From Caldilineaceae bacterium (GTDB taxonomy: Bacteria; Chloroflexota; Anaerolineae; Caldilineales; Caldilineaceae), in contig JAHBVH010000008.1 in assembly GCA_019637645.1 (NCBI GenBank), forward strand, positions 62,001-126,000: a DNA stretch of 64,000 nt, in the 5' to 3' direction. Made by a program: the position numbers and the translations under genes. Shown here piece after piece: positions 50,588 through 59,280 of this stretch; positions within the stretch are counted from its first letter, which is position 1, and every line of letters starts with the position of its first letter. The notes below the pieces were generated by a model. The model was not told the DNA's origin, made no database searches, and was given only the letters and a program-made list of their open reading frames with translations.

Positions 50588-51513
50588 CGGGTTCCTCCGC
50601 GCTGCTTCAAATAATCCTCTAGCGAGAGGGCTGGTTGTGGTCGTTTGGATGCCGCCGCTGGTGGGGCCTGTGCCCGTGGTGGCGGCACCGTGGCGCGGAT
50701 GTCGATGCGCCCAATCGTCACGCGGATTACGGGCGCGGCACGCGCTTGTAGCGGGGATGGTGCCGCTGGCTTGGGCCGAATCTCCGCGGCCGCGTCCACA
50801 ACAGGTACGCCCAGCAAGGCCGAGGCGGACGCGGCACCCAGTGCCATGGGAACTACGCCGGATGCCGCTAGGCCAGATGGCTTGGTCGGGGTATGGGGTG
50901 TAGAAGGTGGCTCTGGCACAGGGCTTACGACAGGGCTAGGCAATGGTGCAACTGCTGCCGGTGCACGGTGTGGCGATAGTGGCGGTTGGCCTATGCTGCG
51001 CTGGAGCCAGGTCGGCGGCGCGCGATCCGTAACCGGCGGATTAGTCAGTGCGGTAGCTTGCGGCACGGCTGGTGCCGGTGCCGCCCAAGCTGTTGGTGAG
51101 AGTGGTGCAGCGGGCTGTGCTACTACGGTCGATTGTGGCGCGGGGCGTAGCGACTGCGCCGGACGAGTGACTAGTGTCACGAGCTGTTGTTCCGCTCGCC
51201 CTGATGTTGACAAAGGCTTTGGTTGGGATGGTCGTGGTAGCAGGGAACTTGGTGTAGCCGCCGAGAGCAGCGCAGGGGCGACAGGTATCACCGCGGCGGG
51301 TTGTGCTGCCAGCGTGCTGGGGGTCTTGTCCCCTGTCTCATGTGCCAACAATTGTGGCCCAAGCTGAGGCGGCGCGGTGGGCGCGATCGGTCGGCTTTCC
51401 GGCGCGGCAGGCATACCAAGCCCCAGTGGCTCGAAGCGTGCGGCTAAGCGGGGGCGGATGCCGCCGGGAGAAGGATGGATACGGTTGATCAGATTGCGCA
51501 GGTAGTCGCTCAT
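50584..51513 (-). CDS. Pro/Ala-rich low-complexity protein of the eCIS cluster
   Basis: 309 residues from MSDYLRNLINRIHPSPGGIRPRLAARFEPLG; a longer open frame would run through a palindromic repeat and is rejected. The first 30 residues look ordered and typical of eCIS loci (a short helix with INRxxxxxxxIRPRxxxxFEP). The middle is disordered and rich in Pro, Ala, Ser and Thr, and the end has VIRVTIGRIDIRATVPP and LSLEDYLKQRGG. No family is recognised beyond this layout. Overlaps DUF4255 by ATGA. It could be a linker or anchor, or a tape-like component. Confidence 0.7.
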   Translation of the reverse strand: MSDYLRNLINRIHPSPGGIRPRLAARFEPLGLGMPAAPESRPIAPTAPPQLGPQLLAHETGDKTPSTLAAQPAAVIPVAPALLSAATPSSLLPRPSQPKPLSTSGRAEQQLVTLVTRPAQSLRPAPQSTVVAQPAAPLSPTAWAAPAPAVPQATALTNPPVTDRAPPTWLQRSIGQPPLSPHRAPAAVAPLPSPVVSPVPEPPSTPHTPTKPSGLAASGVVPMALGAASASALLGVPVVDAAAEIRPKPAAPSPLQARAAPVIRVTIGRIDIRATVPPPRAQAPPAAASKRPQPALSLEDYLKQRGGTR

Positions 51514-51622
51514 AGAACACCCACCAGACAAGTCAGCTACGAAATTAACGAATGCATAAAGCATGGGGACGCGGATGGACGCTGGTTGACGCGGCTTTGA
51601 TGGTTGAGCCGTGATGCGCCTG

Positions 51623-51655
51623 AGAGCTGTCAGGTTTTCAAAACCTGACAGCTCT
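51623..51655. terminator. Palindromic repeat inside the eCIS operon
   Basis: AGAGCTGTCAGGTTTT (51623-51638) pairs perfectly with 51640-51655. It stands 16 bp after the gp26-like gene's stop and upstream of the Pro/Ala-rich gene, so it may lower transcription from structural to assembly genes. Confidence 0.7.
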
Positions 51656-51671
51656 TTCCCGTTTTCGCGGG

Positions 51672-52424
51672 CTATGCGCTGATCAGGGCTAGGTAGGTGC
51701 GCCGCCGCCAAGGTGTGAGGGCCAAAATTTCGCGTTCGCGCCAACCATAGGCCAGGGCCAGCCGATGCACGTCAGCCAAGGTGCGCTGCACCCAGTCGTC
51801 TAGCTCACGCCAGAAAAAGATACCGATGTCGAAAGCGGCGCGCCATGGCTGACCACAGGCCGGACAAGTTAGCTCAAATTGCAGATCGGCCAGTGGATCG
51901 GCGGCGGTCATGGCGGATAGGAGTGCTGTGAACACCTTGGGTGGCACTTGCGCTGGGGGGATGGGTGGCGAGCTGCCAGCCGTATCACTCTGCCGTTGTA
52001 CCGCCAGCAGACACCGATGGAGGATCTGTTGTTGGGCGGTTTCCTGATCTTCTACCATCGCCACCGCCGCCAGATCCGACGTATTGGGCAGCCGAAAGGT
52101 GACCGTATATTCGTCGGTGGTAAGGGAATGGGCGGGCATGGTCGCGGACGTTGGTTCACCGAGCAAGTGACTGCTCTCGATGGTAAATTCCAGTGGCTCG
52201 GCACAATGTGGGCAATTGACCACACTGGCAAGCTGCGGCCCAAAGGTCCAGGCACGCAGTTGGATCAGCAAGGCATCGCGGTGACCAATGGGCCATTGTG
52301 CCACCTGCTCCATGCTGGCTTCAGGAGAAGCCGCCGTTACCAATAGCAGTGCCTTTTGCCAAACGGGTAGTTGTTGGCCTTGCTCCCAAAGATCAAGCAG
52401 TTCACTTGCCGTGAGTGGACGCAT
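51672..52424 (-). CDS. gp26-like baseplate hub protein with zinc ribbon
   Basis: 250 residues. Resembles T4 gp26/baseplate hub chaperone-like proteins of eCIS loci: LTASELLDLWEQGQ start, ALLIQLRAWTFGPQL, and the end FFWRELDDWVQRTLADVHRLALAYGWREREILALTPWRRRTYLALI. Two CxxC pairs, C71/C74 (NCPHC) and C187/C190 (TCPAC), are placed to bind one zinc. It lies between tube and terminator genes, as in related loci. Confidence 0.8.
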   Translation of the reverse strand: MRPLTASELLDLWEQGQQLPVWQKALLLVTAASPEASMEQVAQWPIGHRDALLIQLRAWTFGPQLASVVNCPHCAEPLEFTIESSHLLGEPTSATMPAHSLTTDEYTVTFRLPNTSDLAAVAMVEDQETAQQQILHRCLLAVQRQSDTAGSSPPIPPAQVPPKVFTALLSAMTAADPLADLQFELTCPACGQPWRAAFDIGIFFWRELDDWVQRTLADVHRLALAYGWREREILALTPWRRRTYLALISA

Positions 52425-52469
52425 ATACGCCCTCCTTAGCGCAAACTGATGGTGTCTGATGACAGGACC

Positions 52470-52997
52470 CTAGGCTGCCGGTTCGGTGAAGCTGGGCTCT
52501 GCCGGCTCGGTGACATCGTAGTCCCGTTCCCAGCCTTCGTTTTCCAGCTTGAGGGTCTGGATCGCCACGGCATTGCCACTTGCGTCGAGCTCTGGCAGCG
52601 CTTGGTATTCGGAAACCCAGCAGCGATAGATCTTATAGGCCAAGGCTAGTTGGCCTGCTTCGTTATAGAACTCTAGGATCACATCTTTGCGGAAATCGCG
52701 CAGCGACACTTCGCTACCAAGGCCAGCGCCAAAGTTCCAGACTTTGTTGGCCCACTTTTCAAACTCCGGGTCGTGGGTAACGCCGCGCTCAAGGGTGATC
52801 GCCTCATATTTGGTCTGGCCTGGCGATTTGCGCACTGTGCTCGGGTCGCCTCCTTCCCGGTGTTCTATCGGGTCGGTGGTACGCCGCAGCGCGCTCACCT
52901 TGCTGACCCCCGCCACATAACGGCCATCCCACTTGATACGAAATTTGAAATTCTTGTATGGATCAAAGCGTTGTGGATTGACGCTGAATTTTGCCAT
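52470..52997 (-). CDS. eCIS inner tube protein (gp19-like)
   Basis: 175 residues. MAKFSVNPQRFDPYKNFKFRIKWDGRYVAGVSKVSALRRTTDPIEHREGGD with the later LERGVTHDPEFEKWANKVW is the T4 gp19/Afp1-type tube family: beta-barrel subunits stacking into the hexameric tube. AAGGAGGGG precedes the ATG. Only one tube gene is present, unlike the several in Afp/PVC. Confidence 0.95.
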   Translation of the reverse strand: MAKFSVNPQRFDPYKNFKFRIKWDGRYVAGVSKVSALRRTTDPIEHREGGDPSTVRKSPGQTKYEAITLERGVTHDPEFEKWANKVWNFGAGLGSEVSLRDFRKDVILEFYNEAGQLALAYKIYRCWVSEYQALPELDASGNAVAIQTLKLENEGWERDYDVTEPAEPSFTEPAA

Positions 52998-53063
52998 CTA
53001 ACCCCTCCTTTATCCTATTTTTGCTTTACCGTATGCTGCTGGCTGTACCGAAGAAGCGGCTAG

Positions 53064-54641
53064 CTAGCTATCCTGACGGGTCATCTGCTGTAATTTAAGC
53101 ACCACAAATTCGGCTGGCTTGAGCGGGGCAAAGCCAACCATGATGTTGACAATGCCACGATCGATATCGCTCTGCGTGGTCGTCTCTTTGTCGCATTTGA
53201 CAAAGAAAGCCTCACGCGGGCTTGTGCCTTGGAAGGCCCCTTGGCGGAAGAGATCTTGGAGAAAAGTGCCGATATTGAGGCGAATCTGCGCCCATAGCGG
53301 TTCATCGTTCGGCTCAAAGACCACCCATTGGGTACCCCGGTAGAGGCTTTCTTCGATGAAGAGGGCCAAGCGGCGCACGGAGACATATTTCCACTCCGAA
53401 CCAAGTCGATCCGCACCGGCCAAGGTGCGGGCACCCCAGAGGACATGCCCATAGACCGGAAAGGTGCGCAAGCAATTGAGCGCTAGGGGGTTGAGTCGGC
53501 CATTTTCACCATCGGTCATCTTGTAGGCGAGTTCACGCACACCAACCAAGGCTGCTTCGATGCCAGCCGGTGCTTTCCAGACGCCCCGCTGCGCATCGGT
53601 GCGGGCAAAGACCCCGGCCACGGCTCCACCGGGGACAAAGGTATCGGTGCGATTTTCTTTGAGCGGATCGGCCAGTTGTAGGCGGGGGAAATAGGCCGCC
53701 ACATTGGTCGCCAGGTCGGTGCCAAGCGCAGCACGCAGCGCATTGATCCCTGCTTCGGCTTGGGCAATCGTATTCCAGCCCACAAGCGGATCGACGATCA
53801 GGAGGGCGCGGCGGGCTTTGCAATAGCGCGCCGCCGCCGCGAGCGTGGTGTCCCCAACATCTTGGGTACGCGTCAGCGGGGGGATGCAGAGTAAGTTGAA
53901 GAGGTCGGTTTTGTCCAGCGCCCAGAGCCCTTGGCGTACATCGGCCAGCGCATTGGCGGCAATATCGTTGTCGGTTAGCGCATTCCCATTCCCACCACCA
54001 ATGGCTTCTACCGGGATGGGACGGCCATTCCCCGCGTTCAAGGGCGTTGCATCGGGCCGTGCCGCAGGAGCCACACCCTGGACATCCATGAAGAGCGATG
54101 CTTGTTCTAGCACCTTGCTGACAAAGCGGGGCGAAGCGGGATCAGACGAAAGATTGAGGAATTCCTCACTGGCAATCACGACATTGCCATCCGGGTCCAC
54201 TTCTTCTAGGCGCAGGTTAAAGAGGGTGTCATCCCGTTCCGCAGCCGGTCGATCGCGATCTTTGGTGTTGTGATCAACAATCGCCTGGAGGTTGCCACCC
54301 CATTCGCCAGGACTGGCCGCCACCAAGGTGAGCGATTCTGCTCCGGCTGGCAAGGTCAAGGTCGCCGCCGTCGCGCCATTGGCCACCCGCACAATCACGG
54401 CATCACTGCCGCCGTGGAGAAAATAGTGTTGCACTGCATAACTCAGGGTACTCTCTGACCAAAGACCGCCAAAGAGCCGGTCGTAGTCGGCAAAGCTTTG
54501 AATACGAATGGGATCGTTCACCGGCCCCCGCAAGGCGCGGCCCAGAAAAGCCGTGATCGAAGTGGCAACGCCGGTGATCGTACGGACGCCACTCGGTATT
54601 TCTTCAAGATAGACCCCTGGATAGGTAAGCGTGACGGGCAT
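53064..54641 (-). CDS. Contractile tail sheath protein
   Basis: 525 residues from MPVTLTYPGVYLEEIPSGVRTITGVATSITAFLGRA, the canonical sheath N-terminus. AAGGGAG lies upstream of this ATG, while the frame is open 42 codons further without a site. The C-terminal core (WKYVSVRRLALFIEESLYRGTQWVVFEPNDEPLWAQIRLNIGTFLQDLFRQGAFQG ... GIVNIMVGFAPLKPAEFVVLKLQQM) holds the conserved beta-strand arms that knit sheath rings. Single sheath gene. First structural gene of the operon. Confidence 0.96.
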   Translation of the reverse strand: MPVTLTYPGVYLEEIPSGVRTITGVATSITAFLGRALRGPVNDPIRIQSFADYDRLFGGLWSESTLSYAVQHYFLHGGSDAVIVRVANGATAATLTLPAGAESLTLVAASPGEWGGNLQAIVDHNTKDRDRPAAERDDTLFNLRLEEVDPDGNVVIASEEFLNLSSDPASPRFVSKVLEQASLFMDVQGVAPAARPDATPLNAGNGRPIPVEAIGGGNGNALTDNDIAANALADVRQGLWALDKTDLFNLLCIPPLTRTQDVGDTTLAAAARYCKARRALLIVDPLVGWNTIAQAEAGINALRAALGTDLATNVAAYFPRLQLADPLKENRTDTFVPGGAVAGVFARTDAQRGVWKAPAGIEAALVGVRELAYKMTDGENGRLNPLALNCLRTFPVYGHVLWGARTLAGADRLGSEWKYVSVRRLALFIEESLYRGTQWVVFEPNDEPLWAQIRLNIGTFLQDLFRQGAFQGTSPREAFFVKCDKETTTQSDIDRGIVNIMVGFAPLKPAEFVVLKLQQMTRQDS

Positions 54642-55008
54642 GAAACTTCTCCCTTCTGGTAGGCAGACGACCAAGCAAATAAGCCACATGAGCTGATGCG
54701 TAACATGGCGACCAACCTCAAAGTCAATAGGGATGATCAGGGCAGTGCCGTTGCTCACAAAGAGCACTGTCGGGAATTGCTTCTAGGAAGATCAACGGGA
54801 AGTTGGCAGAAATTCCAGCATGGCGAATAGCTGATTTTGTCTGCTTATTTTTTTGGGGGGGGGCGACACCTGCCTGGTCATCTACCCAGAATGAGGACTT
54901 ATGCAATCAGGAATAACCGGAGCGGATCATAACCGGAGCGGATAGAAAGACGTAGGGGACATTAGCGGGCGTACAAGCACGCGCGCGGTGTTGCCAGCCC
55001 AACCGAGG
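54642..55008. other. Region between regulator and sheath genes, with T7-G9 tract
   Basis: 367 bp without a supported gene. A run of seven T followed by nine G (54848-54863) lies about 210 bp upstream of the sheath start. A motif AGGACTTATGCA (54894-54905) is the reverse complement of the recurring TGCATAAGTCCT. A weak promoter (TTGACT/16 bp/TGTTAC, minus strand, near 54700-54730) is possible. Confidence 0.4.
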
Positions 55009-55485
55009 TTATTCATAGCGGAAGCGCACACGCGCCGCCACCAATGTCAATAATTTGGAACTAGACCGCCGCGGGCCATAGACACCGGTTTCCCATTCGC
55101 TAACGGTGGGCTGGCGCACGCCCAACTCGCGGGCAAACTCGGCTTGGGTAAGCCTCATGTGGTAGCGCAGCGCCTTAACCAGATTCGCGTCCCACACCAC
55201 AAGATCGCCCTGCCGTTGAACATGGTAGACCTTCCCTGGTTTGTAAAAGGTGATCTGCCCCTGGTCTAAATCAATTTGTGCGGTACGATAACCGGCCTGG
55301 ATCCAAGCTGTGGCCTGGACTGCGCCCTTGCGCCGATTGCTCCACCACGCGCGCTGGGTACGTGCCGTCATCGGCAGCCGTGAACCGATTAGTTGTTCGA
55401 TCTCCTCAAGCGTAAGCGTGATTTGATCGGCCTCATGCAGATGAAGATGCTCATAGAGTCGTTGATATTTGTGGCTTGGCATCAT
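55009..55485 (-). CDS. HTH (XRE-type) regulator with N-terminal DUF7662-like domain
   Basis: 158 residues. The N-terminal part (YERLxxx-like YEHLHLHEADQITLTLEEIEQLIGSRLPMTARTQRAWWSNRRKGAVQATAWIQAGYRTAQIDLDQGQITF) resembles the DUF7662 fold often joined to DNA-binding modules. Residues about 104-150 form an XRE-like helix-turn-helix (ALRYHMRLTQAEFARELGVRQPTVSEWETGVYGPRR). It is upstream of, and on the same strand as, the sheath gene, so it is the natural candidate for local control. The ribosome site is weak. Confidence 0.8.
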   Translation of the reverse strand: MMPSHKYQRLYEHLHLHEADQITLTLEEIEQLIGSRLPMTARTQRAWWSNRRKGAVQATAWIQAGYRTAQIDLDQGQITFYKPGKVYHVQRQGDLVVWDANLVKALRYHMRLTQAEFARELGVRQPTVSEWETGVYGPRRSSSKLLTLVAARVRFRYE

Positions 55486-55748
55486 ACAATTGCTCGTTGT
55501 TAACTATGGCTTTTAATGTAATGGTAGTCGGCAAAACGTTGTGTCCAGACATTGGCGATAACGTCCCAAATACCCTTTTCCCTGCAGCAAATTGTACAGC
55601 ATTCCCAATAACTCTACAATTCAGCTAGGGGAAGGGTGGCAGGCGCAATAAGCGAAACCCCTCGAGTTTGTGCTTAGTCGACGATGCTGTACAATAAAAT
55701 GCATTGGCCTTTAGATCTGCGTAAAGCCTAAGCCGAAAGCACAAGCCG

Positions 55749-56906
55749 ATGAGTCTTCAACCTAATGCCGATGAACTACGCTTTCATGTGCGCCGTTTAT
55801 GTGCCGCTTTCCCTGGCACCTACTGGCAAGAGATGGACGCGGCCCACGCGTATCCGGCGGCATTCGTCCAAGCCATGACCACAGCAGGCTATCTAGCCGC
55901 GCTCATCCCCGAAGAATATGGCGGCGGCGGGAGCACCTTGACGGAGGCTTCGGTGATCTTGGAAGAGATCAACCGCAGTGGGGGTAACGCCGCGGCTTGT
56001 CATGCCCAGATGTATATCATGGGAACGCTGCTGCGCTATGGCTCGGCGGCCCAGAAAGAAGCGTATCTGCCCCAGATTGCCACCGGTGCCGTGCGGCTGC
56101 AAGCCTTTGGGGTGACCGAACCCGACGCCGGCAGCGACACCACGCGGATTCGGACCAACGCCGTGCGGCAAGGCGATCACTATGTAATCAACGGCCAAAA
56201 GATCTGGACCTCGCGCGTGGCCTACTCGGATCTTCTTTTATTGCTCGCGCGCACAACCCCGCTCGCGCAGGTGGCAAAACGTACCGAAGGACTTTCGATT
56301 TTTCTGGTTGATTTGCGCGAAGCCATTGGCCATGGCGTGACGATTCAACCCATCCCCACCATGATCAACCACCATACAGCGCAACTCTTCTTGGATAATC
56401 TCGTGGTGCCGGTAGAGAATCGGATTGGGGAGGAGGGCAAGGGGTTCCGCTATTTGTTGGATGGTCTCAATGCCGAGCGTATTCTCATTGCGGCTGAATC
56501 GGTGGGCGATGGCTATTGGTTCATGGAACGGGCGACGGCCTATGCCAAAGAACGCGTCGTCTTTGATCGCCCCATTGGACAAAATCAGGGAATTCAATTC
56601 CCATTGGCCCGCGCCTATGTCAATCTGCGGGCCGCGGATCTCATGCGTTTTGACGCGGCGGCTCGCTTTGATGCCAACCAGCCTTGCGGGGCCGAAGCCA
56701 ATATGGCTAAGCTGCTTGCTGCCGACGCGGCTTGGGAAGCCGCCAATGCAACCATGCAGACCTATGGCGGCTTTGCCTTTGCCAGCGAATATGACATTGA
56801 ACGCAAATTCCGTGAAACGCGTCTGTACCAAGTCGCGCCGGTTTCCACCAACCTGATCCTCTCCTATATCGCCCAGCAGGTGTTGGGGTTGCCAAGAGCC
56901 TATTAG
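55749..56906 (+). CDS. Acyl-CoA dehydrogenase family protein
   Basis: 385 residues, full length. FAD-dependent alpha/beta desaturation of an acyl-CoA. Motifs: FGVTEPDAGSDTTRIRT (FAD/substrate), WTSRVAYSDLLLLLAR, and the C-terminal MQTYGGFAFASEYDIERKFRETRLYQVAPVSTNLILSYIAQQVLGL. The usual catalytic Glu region (YGGxGxxxEY/D) reads YGGFAFASEYD. Weak ribosome site; TACAAT at 55690-55695 could be its -10. Its last bases overlap the CorA stop on the other strand. Confidence 0.92.
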   Translation: MSLQPNADELRFHVRRLCAAFPGTYWQEMDAAHAYPAAFVQAMTTAGYLAALIPEEYGGGGSTLTEASVILEEINRSGGNAAACHAQMYIMGTLLRYGSAAQKEAYLPQIATGAVRLQAFGVTEPDAGSDTTRIRTNAVRQGDHYVINGQKIWTSRVAYSDLLLLLARTTPLAQVAKRTEGLSIFLVDLREAIGHGVTIQPIPTMINHHTAQLFLDNLVVPVENRIGEEGKGFRYLLDGLNAERILIAAESVGDGYWFMERATAYAKERVVFDRPIGQNQGIQFPLARAYVNLRAADLMRFDAAARFDANQPCGAEANMAKLLAADAAWEAANATMQTYGGFAFASEYDIERKFRETRLYQVAPVSTNLILSYIAQQVLGLPRAY

Positions 56907-57889
56907 AGCCAACCCCGGCGGCGAAAGAAGTAGACCATGCTGCCGCCCACCAACAGAAACGAGAGCCAGACCAGCGGATAGGCCCACGGCTGATCGATTT
57001 CCGGCATGAAGGTAAAGTTCATCCCATAGACGCCAGCGATAAAGCTCAGGGGAATGAAGATGGTCGAGATCATGGTCAAGACCTTCATCGTTTCGTTGAT
57101 GCGGTTGTTAACCAAGGCAAAATGGGTCTCGATGGTGCTGCTCGAGAGTTCACGCATGCTATTCGCTAGATCGCTCAGGCGTACCAAATGATCATGGGCG
57201 TCCTGGAAGTAGAGCCGTGCCTCGGCAGGCACCACACTATAGTTGTTATGGGACAACTTGTAGAGTAATTCGCGTTGGGGTGTCAGGATGCGATTCAAGC
57301 GGAGTGAACTGCTCTTGGCGGTGAGAATATCATTCAGCAGCCGCTCTTCTTCCTGCCGCCGCTGTGGGCTGCGGAAGATCTGATCGCCCAATAATTCCAG
57401 CCGCTCCTCAAAGTGATCGATCATGGGCGTGTATGTATCGATCTGGCGATCGATCAGTTCATAAAGCAAAAAGGCTGGTCCTTTAGACAACCCCTTCTGC
57501 TGTTCACAGACGGCTTCCCAAAGGCGATCAATCGAAGGGCGCGGCTCGTCGTGGAGGGTGATCAGGTAATTGGCCCCTAAAAAGACATCGACTTCGTCGG
57601 TATGAATATCCATCGGCTCGTCACCGAGGTTGACGGTATGAAAGACAACATAGAGATAATTGCCGTAGTCATCCACTTTGGGGACGTGGCTATCGTTGAT
57701 CGCGTCTTCCACCGCCAAAGGATGAAAATGATACAATTGGCGTAGGACCAAGCTGCTCTCTTCTTCGGTTGGGGATTGGAGATCGATCCAGAGGCGCGCT
57801 TGGTTGTCGCGAATGGCATTCGCCAGTTGATCCTGGGCCAGGTCGGCCAAAATGGTGCCACTCCGGTGGCGATAAACAGTACGAATCAT
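56903..57889 (-). CDS. corA: CorA family magnesium/divalent cation transporter
   Basis: 328 residues. Cytoplasmic funnel domain (about 1-265) with long helices, then two C-terminal membrane helices separated by the signature YGMNF in FIAGVYGMNFTFMPEIDQPWAYPLVWLSFLLVGGSMVYFF. Pentameric channel for Mg2+ or Co2+. The gene converges on the acyl-CoA dehydrogenase gene with a 3-base overlap of the stop regions. Confidence 0.95.
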   Translation of the reverse strand: MIRTVYRHRSGTILADLAQDQLANAIRDNQARLWIDLQSPTEEESSLVLRQLYHFHPLAVEDAINDSHVPKVDDYGNYLYVVFHTVNLGDEPMDIHTDEVDVFLGANYLITLHDEPRPSIDRLWEAVCEQQKGLSKGPAFLLYELIDRQIDTYTPMIDHFEERLELLGDQIFRSPQRRQEEERLLNDILTAKSSSLRLNRILTPQRELLYKLSHNNYSVVPAEARLYFQDAHDHLVRLSDLANSMRELSSSTIETHFALVNNRINETMKVLTMISTIFIPLSFIAGVYGMNFTFMPEIDQPWAYPLVWLSFLLVGGSMVYFFRRRGWL

Positions 57890-57977
57890 ACGATTAGCTT
57901 ACCCCAGATACGAGAGATGATAGAAATGCTCGACAGCCCGATCCAAGCGAAAAAGGGGTACGAAACTCCGTTCCTGC

Positions 57978-58006
57978 TTGACACAATTGCCGAGAAACAG
58001 TACCAT
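57978..58006 (+). promoter_or_regulatory. Sigma-70-like promoter for RNase D gene
   Basis: Perfect TTGACA (57978-57983), 17 bp, TACCAT (58001-58006). Transcription would start near 58013, leaving a 44-nt leader to the ATG used. Confidence 0.7.
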
Positions 58007-58056
58007 TTAGCCTAAATCCAGTTTTGTCGCTCAGTAGGAAGGCCGCTGAAAAGCCT

Positions 58057-59250
58057 ATGGTAAAAAAGCAGTATCCACGACCAACACCCTTGGGCGCGCC
58101 GGTGATGGTGAACACACCGGCAACCTTTGCCCAAATGATCGCACAGTTACGGGAGCAGCCGATCGTGGGGGTGGATACCGAAAGCAACAGTCTCTTTCGT
58201 TACTATCCCAAAGTCTGTCTGATTCAATTAACGGCTTACGTCGAGCCACGGCAGACAGATCCACGCAACACGATTGATTATCTCCTCGATCCCCTTGCGC
58301 TCAAAAATCTTAGTGCGCTGGCACCAATCTTACAGGATCCAGCCACCGAGGTGATCATGCATGCCGCCGAAAATGATATCATCCTGTTGCAGCGCGACTT
58401 TGGCTTTCAATTTGGCAATGTCTTTGACACCCAACTCGCGGCTCGGATTCTCGGCTGGAAACAAGTGGGGCTAGCCGCCATTTTGCAGGATCATTTTGGC
58501 GTGGCTAGCGACAAAAGTATGCAACGCACGGATTGGGGGCAGCGGCCCCTCAATGCCAAGCAGATCACCTATGCACAGCTTGATACCCATTTTCTGCCTG
58601 CCCTGCGTCTGCAACTCATCGAACAGCTCCAACAAGCCGAACGCTGGGAGGAGGCGCAAGAAGCGTTTGCCCTCCTTCGGCAAGTCAACTACCATGAGCC
58701 AGCAACGCGTACCTTTTGGCAAATGAAGAATGTCCGCGAGGTCCCCTTGGCCGCCACCAACGTTTTGGCTGCGCTGTGGCAATGGCGCGAAAACGAAGCC
58801 CAACGTTTAGATTGGCCGCCCTTTAAGGTGATGACGGATGCCCAATTGGCCCAATTAGCCATCGCCCAGCCGCTCACTACAGAGGGGCTTGCCAGTCTGC
58901 CAGGGTTTAGTAGCAAGATCGCCAAGCAATATGGCCGGAGCCTGCTCCAAACGATTGGGCAGGGTCAGCAGCAGCCCCTGCCCGAGCTGCCCGAAGCCAC
59001 CCTGCGCCCTGAGCAATTAGTGGCAAAACCGATCCAGAATCGCTATGAAGCCTTACGCCATTGGCGCACCGAGGAGGCCGAAAAACGGGGCGTCCAACCC
59101 GACATTGTCTTTACCAACAGCACCCTGTTGACCATTGCCCAGGCTGTGCCTCAATCCGAAGCGGAAATGCTGACCATCCCAACGGTTGGTCCCTGGAAAG
59201 CCCGCACCTACGGCCCCGCCATCCTCGCGACCTTGCGCAAAGTCAAATAG
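58057..59250 (+). CDS. rnd: Ribonuclease D-like 3'-5' exoribonuclease with two HRDC domains
   Basis: 397 residues. DEDD exonuclease motifs: Exo I VDTES, Exo II HAAENDIILLQRDFGFQFGNVFDTQLAARIL, Exo III TYAQLDTHFLPAL. Two HRDC domains follow (ALWQWRENEAQRLDWPPFKVMTDAQLAQLA...; RYEALRHWRTEEAEKRGVQPDIVFTNSTLLTIA...). Processes the 3' ends of tRNA and other RNAs. The ATG at 58057 suits the promoter; a TTG at 58024 in frame is possible but has no ribosome site. Confidence 0.93.
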   Translation: MVKKQYPRPTPLGAPVMVNTPATFAQMIAQLREQPIVGVDTESNSLFRYYPKVCLIQLTAYVEPRQTDPRNTIDYLLDPLALKNLSALAPILQDPATEVIMHAAENDIILLQRDFGFQFGNVFDTQLAARILGWKQVGLAAILQDHFGVASDKSMQRTDWGQRPLNAKQITYAQLDTHFLPALRLQLIEQLQQAERWEEAQEAFALLRQVNYHEPATRTFWQMKNVREVPLAATNVLAALWQWRENEAQRLDWPPFKVMTDAQLAQLAIAQPLTTEGLASLPGFSSKIAKQYGRSLLQTIGQGQQQPLPELPEATLRPEQLVAKPIQNRYEALRHWRTEEAEKRGVQPDIVFTNSTLLTIAQAVPQSEAEMLTIPTVGPWKARTYGPAILATLRKVK

Positions 59251-59280
59251 ATCAGAGACTGCGTCCGCCTGCGTCCCAAC

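Noticed and set aside
51514..51744. N-terminal extension of the Pro/Ala-rich protein
   Set aside because: It would translate a palindromic repeat and overlap the gp26-like gene; the MSDYLRNLINRI start is the likely one.
28565..54641. Prophage or type VI secretion locus
   Set aside because: Tail genes only: no capsid, portal, terminase, lysis or integrase genes, and no TssJ/L/M or ClpV-type set. The DUF4255 protein, the Afp15-like ATPase and the DUF4157 gene fit an eCIS.
54724..54906. 60-residue open frame between regulator and sheath
   Set aside because: It spans the T7-G9 tract, has no ribosome site and resembles nothing known.
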